A DNA stretch of 54,368 nt from Slackia isoflavoniconvertens. Its GTDB lineage: Bacteria; Actinomycetota; Coriobacteriia; Coriobacteriales; Eggerthellaceae. The stretch covers positions 1 through 54,368 of the forward strand of contig NZ_QIBZ01000017.1 in NCBI RefSeq assembly GCF_003725955.1, given 5' to 3'. Under the pieces are notes generated by a model, which was given only the letters and a program-made list of their open reading frames with translations, was not told the DNA's origin and did no database searches. This document shows, piece after piece, positions 49,856 to 54,368 of this stretch. Within the stretch, counting starts at the first letter, position 1, and each line of letters starts with the position of its first letter. The position numbers were made by a program, and so were the translations under genes.

Positions 49856-51091
49856 TTACAGGCTTTCGCGAACAAGCGGCATGCTCATGCAGCGCGGGCC
49901 GCCACGGGCGCGGCACAGCTCGCCGGAGGGAACGGTCAGCACCTTCACGTCGTGCCTATTAAGGCAATCGTTGGTGCGGTGGTTGCGGTCGTAGGTGACC
50001 ACAACGCCAGGCGCTATAGCCAAGGTGTTAGAGCCATCGGACCACTGCTCGTAATCGGCCCAGAAGGGGTCGCCGCCCGCGCAGGGAATAAGATCCACCG
50101 CCGGCAGGTGCAACAGACGCTTTAAGCACTCCTCCAGGCTTTCCTGAACGTAGTCGGCCCGCAGGCTGCCGTCACCAGCAAGGGTTAGCTCGTAGAGCTT
50201 CAAGCCCCCTATAATGCCAGGATAAAAGGTGAACTTATCCACATCTACCTGGGTAAACACCGTGTCCAGATGCATGTAGGCGCGGCCCTTCGGAATTTCG
50301 AAAACCACTACCTTCTTGAAGCTGTCACCACTAGCCAGCGTTGCCTTGGCAAACTGCTCAATGGCCTGCGGCAATGTACGACAGCTGTGACCAATGGCAA
50401 TGACTTCCGGAGAGAGGATGCAAATGTCACCGCCCTCGATGGTCTCGCCGTAGGGGTTGTTGGTGTGCAACAGCTTCACATCTTCAGAGGCAAAGTCCTT
50501 CACGTTCTCGAACACATGCTTCCACACCACTGTTTCCAGATTGCGTGTGTTTTGCACAAAACGATTCAGCGTGAAATTGGAACCTACTGAGCAGCCAGGG
50601 TCGCGACACATCACGAAGTTGCACGAGGTGTGCATGGCGTACGGGTCGTCAGGGGTGTCATCCGGCAGCGCATCGGAGAGACTCCACGGCTTGGTCACCG
50701 CCTCCAGGTCCTTCTTCTCTATGCCCGCCATCACCGTTCTGGCGAAATCGTGGGCCGACATAGGCATAAGATAGTTAGCAATTTGCTCGCGCTTGGCGTC
50801 GTCGTATATGAAGTCCTCAGTCATGTACTCGTCCAGGAACTTGCGACGATCCGCCTCATTTCCCAACGAGCGCTCGAACAGGTCCTCCAGGTATACCACC
50901 TCTGCCCCATTGTCACGCAGGTGCTGAGTGAACACATCGTGGTCTTTGCCAGCCTGTTCGGCCCACACAACATCGTCTACCAGCTGAAACTCCCGCGAGT
51001 CGGGACGAACCGCGTCAAAGTACAGCTCCGGACGCGAGACAAGGATTTTTTTCACCTTGCCCACCTCCAAGTAAACATCGATGGTACTCAT
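49856..51091 (-). CDS. arcA: Arginine deiminase
   Basis: The 411-residue protein has the guanidine-modifying fold. Motifs are LLHTNNPYGETIEGGDICIL (catalytic acidic and EGGD region), YMHLDTVF (catalytic His) and the nucleophile in RGGPRCMSMP near the C-terminus. It hydrolyses arginine to citrulline and ammonia, the first step of the ADI energy pathway. The ATG at 51091 follows AAGGAGG by 7 bases. The upstream transporter gene is broken and no arcB or arcC is present in the window, so the enzyme may now serve nitrogen or acid tolerance more than ATP synthesis. All catalytic residues look intact. Confidence 0.95.
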   Translation of the reverse strand: MSTIDVYLEVGKVKKILVSRPELYFDAVRPDSREFQLVDDVVWAEQAGKDHDVFTQHLRDNGAEVVYLEDLFERSLGNEADRRKFLDEYMTEDFIYDDAKREQIANYLMPMSAHDFARTVMAGIEKKDLEAVTKPWSLSDALPDDTPDDPYAMHTSCNFVMCRDPGCSVGSNFTLNRFVQNTRNLETVVWKHVFENVKDFASEDVKLLHTNNPYGETIEGGDICILSPEVIAIGHSCRTLPQAIEQFAKATLASGDSFKKVVVFEIPKGRAYMHLDTVFTQVDVDKFTFYPGIIGGLKLYELTLAGDGSLRADYVQESLEECLKRLLHLPAVDLIPCAGGDPFWADYEQWSDGSNTLAIAPGVVVTYDRNHRTNDCLNRHDVKVLTVPSGELCRARGGPRCMSMPLVRESL

Positions 51092-51266
51092 GCTCAAACC
51101 TCCTTCTCTTTTGTCGCTTTTTCTTGTTTCTTACTTCGCTTTTCGCCCCATCTAACCTGGGGCAGACACGGGGTTGTCTACAGCATTCCCCCGAAAAGCG
51201 CACCTTGGTCGGGGGAAACGAAGTACCTCCCCTTTTTGATTGACCTTACTTGTCAGTTGATTGTGG

Positions 51267-52547
51267 CTATACCATTCCCATAACAAACATGGTCAAGCTG
51301 ACTGCAGCGAACACGGCAAGCACTACGATGGCAATGATCTCTTTAGTGTTGAACACCTTCTCTAGGCCGGCTTCTTTGCGAGCTTGATAGAGGAATATGA
51401 CACCGATGAGGAACGGAATGGACAGCAGCATGATGTATTCGATGCCGGAGACGAACATAGCGTAGAGCATGTACAGAGTGCCAACGGCGCCGATGATTAT
51501 ATTGCGCACGCGACCCTGTTCCTCAGGGTGCTTAATAGAACGCACCGTGTTGTAGGCAGTAATCATGACTCAGGTGACCAGAATGGCCGAGCTGGAGAGC
51601 GAGAAGCCGAAGTTGTAGGCATCCTCGGTGAAATGCATGGTGATAAGCAGCAACTGCGCCAGGAGCGTGGTGACAAACAGAGAGAACATGGCAGTGCCGT
51701 TTTGATTGGTCTTACCCCAGCGAGCTGGCAGCAAATGGTCGTCGGCCAAAATTTGAGTGGATTCAGTGGGCATGATGGTGTAGGCAAGCCATGCGCCAGC
51801 AATGGAAATGATGATGCATGCCTCAACGAGCTGAGCCGCAATGGGGCCTACGTACAACTCCAGAATTTTGCCGATAGAAGGCTCGCCCAGGGCAACAAAC
51901 TCCTCGGCACTCATGAGGCCATAAGGAATCATGGCGCAAATGAACAGCAGTGCGGTGCCAATAAACAGGCCAATAATGCTTGCCTTGGAAGCCACGGCCT
52001 TGCTCTTTGCGCGCTTGGACATGAGAGCAGCAGATTCGACGCCCATGAACAGCCAGATAATAGAGAGCATAGAGTCTGTGACTTGACCGAACACCGAGCC
52101 AAGGTCAAAGCCCTGACCCAGATCAACATTGCCGGCAAAATTGGACCAAAAGTCGGTAGCAAATATATCGAAATTGAAGAAGAACACGGTCACGCCAATA
52201 AACACCACAAGCGGGATGACCTTCACCACAGTGACAGCGGCGTTCAGAATCATAGCGTTTTCGACGCCCTTGCTAATGAGCAAGAACATGAGCCACATAA
52301 AGGCAGAAGCAATAGCAATGGAACCCCAGATAGTGCCAGTATCTCCTAGCACAGGGAAGAAGGTACCCAAAGCGATCATCATCATGGTGGCAAAGGCAAT
52401 GTTGCCTACCCAGCCGGAAATCCAGTAGCCCCAGGCGCTCATAAACTCGCCCAAAGGACCGAAGAGCTTTTGGGCATAGCAGAACATGCCATCGCCCCCT
52501 GGCTCCTTCTGCAAAAGATTCTGCAATGAGAGAACGAACAGCAGCAT
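51267..52547 (-). pseudogene. Arginine/ornithine antiporter (ArcD-like), broken
   Basis: Two same-frame pieces are parted by one TGA at 51567-51569, where SSAILVT-stop-VMITAYN would read through smoothly, probably a Trp codon originally. The upstream end is also lost: the frame begins at GMLLFVLSLQNLLQKEP with the first about 50 residues (span 1 and the APC-family substrate motif) absent. The rest keeps the APC spans (SAWGYWISGWVGNIAFATMM). It would have exchanged arginine for ornithine for the neighbouring arcA. Confidence 0.8.
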
Positions 52548-52565
52548 GCCGACAAAGCAAACTGC

Positions 52566-53283
52566 TCAAGCAGCCGCAAACCATTTCCTCCTGGTCGAAT
52601 AGCACGATAGATAACTTCATAGGAATCGATCTTGCTCAGCGCATTGTTGCAGAATCTGCCCAAATCCATGAGCGGATGGCACGGTTTTTGAAGTGGTACT
52701 GGGATAATGTTTTCGAAGAAATTTGGCGCAACATCGGTGCTGCCGAGATAGGCTGTATGGGCGTCGAGAAAAAGGTGCTGTCCGCCATGAGCGAAAGCAG
52801 CTACTTGGAAACCTGCCATCCGGGACTAAAAGTGGTGCATGGCAGCCTTACTGTTATAGATGTGCCAGAATGCTCTTGGCAGCTGAGCGATGCGGAGGCT
52901 ATCGATGTACTTCTCACCGCCTTCAGCGGATCAAGCCTTATTGTGAACAAGTTCGACGGCATTCTCACCCTTTTCAAAAGAATTGCTGTGGGCGACCTGG
53001 GATCCGATGACATAGGCCTAGAGGAACTGGCGGAATTCCTGAAATCTATTTCCAGCTCTACCAAATTCCAAATCCTCAAGGAGCTGTATAACTCTCCGAA
53101 AACCACCAAAGAGCTAGCAGAAGCGCTAGACATGGCCCCAGCTCCATTTCTGAACACTTGAAAACTCTTCGAGCGGCAGAGCTTTTGTACCCCCAGCGAG
53201 TAAAGAACTCTGTATACAACCGCTTCCTCTATGAGAACTACCAGGCATTTGCCTCGCGCCTGCTCACCTATTTTGATCAATAA
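52566..53283 (+). pseudogene. ArsR-type winged-helix regulator, 5'-truncated and frameshifted
   Basis: The reading frame lacks its own start: the first codons overlap arcD sequence on the other strand. The C-terminal domain is a winged helix (SSTKFQILKELYNSPKTTKE, then LAEALDMA). At about 53146 one base puts the frame out; the true continuation in another frame is ISEHLKTLRAAELLYPQRVK, and so on to FDQ at 53283. It would be the divergent regulator of arcDA. A single deletion seems to have removed both starts and the promoter between them. Confidence 0.7.
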
Positions 53284-53394
53284 TGAAAGAGTAATTCCCC
53301 CAGATCAAGCCAATGCTAGCGATCGTTGCTTTCCATTTTTGTCCGCTGCGATAGCGTAGTGGAGTCCCCTTTTCCCGCCATCACAAGGAGCCGC

Positions 53395-53553
53395 TCATAC
53401 TGAAAGGTAGTACCTGTATCGTTCTTTCGGACACGGAAGCTTGAGGAACATGTTGATCGCCTGGGTGGTGCTGACGCCGAGCTCCGAGAAGAGCTTCGCC
53501 GTGTCGTCCCTCGCCTGCCTCTCCATGCATACGGTGACGTTGACCGTCTCCAT
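53395..53553 (-). CDS. RelB/DinJ-like antitoxin, shortened
   Basis: The 52-residue protein reads METVNVTVCMERQARDDTAK, then LFSELGVSTTQAINMFLK, the ribbon-helix-helix start of the RelB/DinJ family, with GGGAGG before the ATG. Usual members have about 85-90 residues; here the toxin-binding tail is replaced by a short PCPKERYRYYLSV. No RelE/YafQ partner follows. It is either a degraded orphan or a free-standing repressor. Confidence 0.6.
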   Translation of the reverse strand: METVNVTVCMERQARDDTAKLFSELGVSTTQAINMFLKLPCPKERYRYYLSV

Positions 53554-53587
53554 GCGGACCTCCCTGCCTCGTGCGCGCGCAACTTGG

Positions 53588-53609
53588 GCGAATCAGGCCC
53601 CTGATTCGC
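53588..53609. terminator. Hairpin beside the RelB-like gene
   Basis: CGAATCAG and CTGATTCG pair over a 4-base loop. It lies upstream of the RelB-like start and downstream of the Abi-like gene, so it may end the latter. Confidence 0.45.
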
Positions 53610-53742
53610 GATTTCGGGAATGACTCAATTGATTCGCGAAACCGCAGGTCGCCCTTTCAATCACTCCCAGGTTTCCGTAGGGATTCGTAGCGGGTGGCTT
53701 GAAGAGGGGTGATTCTGACAGGATCTTGCGCGCGTGGTTTCC

Positions 53743-54242
53743 TCAAATCGCAACGTCGCAAGGAGCTGGGTGCTCCTCCAGGTAGTTGTCGACCGAGCAC
53801 CTATTGATGCTTTCCTTGTAAACATAGCTGTGTGCAATTTGCTCAAGCTGGGCGAACAGCAAAGCGGCGTCTCGGCACGATCGCAAAGTCCCGCATTCGC
53901 ATCCCGCATGTGCGAAGAGGTGTTCGTGGTGAGCGGCGCGATTGCGGATCTTGTTGATTCCCGCTATCCGTTCGTTGACGTCGTTTCGGTCTGCTCCCTT
54001 TGGCCATGCCTTATGGATGATTGGGATCCACAAATCGCGTTCATGGCTGCGGTCCGTCATGTGGGCCCAGAAGCCCAGCGTTAGGTTCGAGACGATGTCG
54101 TCTGCGGTCGCGTTCTCGCGAAGGCCGTTTCTCAGGTGGTCTATCGAATTCCTGTTCAGTCGGTTGGCGTCGTTGACCTGTCCTCGCTTATTCGTCCTGA
54201 GGATCGGGCACCTTACGGGAGAGGCATTGTCGAACAGCCAGT
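53743..54242 (-). pseudogene. Abi-like (HEPN) protein, 5' end removed by IS
   Basis: About 165 residues remain of an abortive-infection type (Abi_2-like) protein. The stretch GLRENATADDIVSNLTLGFW and the motif RNRAAHHE, an RxxxxH site typical of HEPN RNases, are present. The N-terminal part lies beyond the IS end at 54243, so the frame now starts artificially inside it (TTG). Full family members are about 300 residues. It may have been a phage-defence gene; it is broken here or continues elsewhere in the genome. Confidence 0.6.
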
Positions 54243-54368
54243 TGTGTTTCGTCAAGAGGATTTGAGCAAAAAGAGCATCGGAAATTGAGCAGCCTGAGCA
54301 TCGGAAGTGCGCACGCTTTCTGAGCGGCTAGCCCTCCTGCATGAGGGCATGGCGGACGCGGTAGGACT
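54243..54368 (+). mobile_element. IS end (IS21-like), partial
   Basis: This is the exact reverse complement of 1-126, with tip TGTGTTTCGTCAAG at 54243 and GAGCATCGGAA at 54273 and 54296. It cuts the Abi-like gene. The same end of the element faces the window from both sides, so the two flanking copies lie in opposite orientation. Confidence 0.6.

Noticed and set aside
51567-51569. Selenocysteine codon in the antiporter gene
   Set aside because: The transporter family has no selenoproteins, Trp fits the position, and the gene is also truncated at its 5' end; a nonsense mutation is simpler.
53316-53582. Minus-strand Arg/Ser-rich frame of 88 codons
   Set aside because: It overlaps the RelB/DinJ-like gene in another frame, and that one has the recognisable motif and ribosome site.
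1-54368. tRNA, rRNA or replication origin
   Set aside because: No cloverleaf, rRNA segment or DnaA-box cluster was noticed on reading both strands; a tRNA scan would be needed to exclude one fully.

Overview
This window looks like one contig from a GC-rich gut member of the Eggerthellaceae (Coriobacteriia). It carries several Tat-exported molybdopterin and flavin reductases, TorD-type chaperones, LuxR regulators with a multi-span membrane half, and an [FeFe]-hydrogenase operon. It also carries what I read as the isoflavone-to-equol operon. That operon is known from a few genera (Slackia, Adlercreutzia, Asaccharobacter), and the moderate GC by eye fits Slackia best; this is inference. Both window ends carry the same 126 bases in opposite orientation. 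They look like one end of a multicopy insertion sequence at which assembly stopped.

Layout. 1-2.3 kb: IS end, a LuxR regulator cut by it, a small unknown gene, and a HipB-like repressor with three operator copies and only a remnant of hipA. 2.3-15 kb: two divergent DmsA/DmsB-type operons with two TorD chaperones, a radical SAM protein, a SPASM fragment, and a two-component system whose sensor has a CxxCH heme-type motif. 15-18.8 kb: a Tat-exported flavin reductase convergent with a membrane LuxR regulator. 19-21.3 kb: an AAA/DUF4143 ATPase flanked by two copies of a repeat module (three 33-bp units plus palindromes). 21.3-28.9 kb: hydF, hydG, hydE, hydA and a NuoF-cluster/GltD fusion in one tight operon.

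29.5-36.8 kb: the equol-type operon, in transcription order racemase, etfB, etfA, tdr, ddr, a membrane protein, dzr. Daidzein would be reduced by Dzr, racemised, then reduced by Ddr and Tdr. The electron-transferring flavoprotein and perhaps the hydrogenase would supply electrons. A NarL-type regulator without the phosphoacceptor aspartate lies just upstream. 38-44.7 kb: cspA, a tandem-MarR regulator with a flavin reductase, a DUF6483 protein, ruvAB with a possible SOS box, and a small lipoprotein.

45-47.8 kb: an MFS transporter, a metallophosphoesterase and a small coupled gene. 48-49.8 kb: a repeat-rich accessory stretch with a 38-residue zinc-ribbon protein and a coiled-coil protein behind duplicated leaders. 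49.8-54.4 kb: arginine deiminase is intact, but its transporter gene and the divergent regulator are both broken. A shortened RelB/DinJ-like antitoxin and an Abi-like protein cut by the terminal IS end follow.
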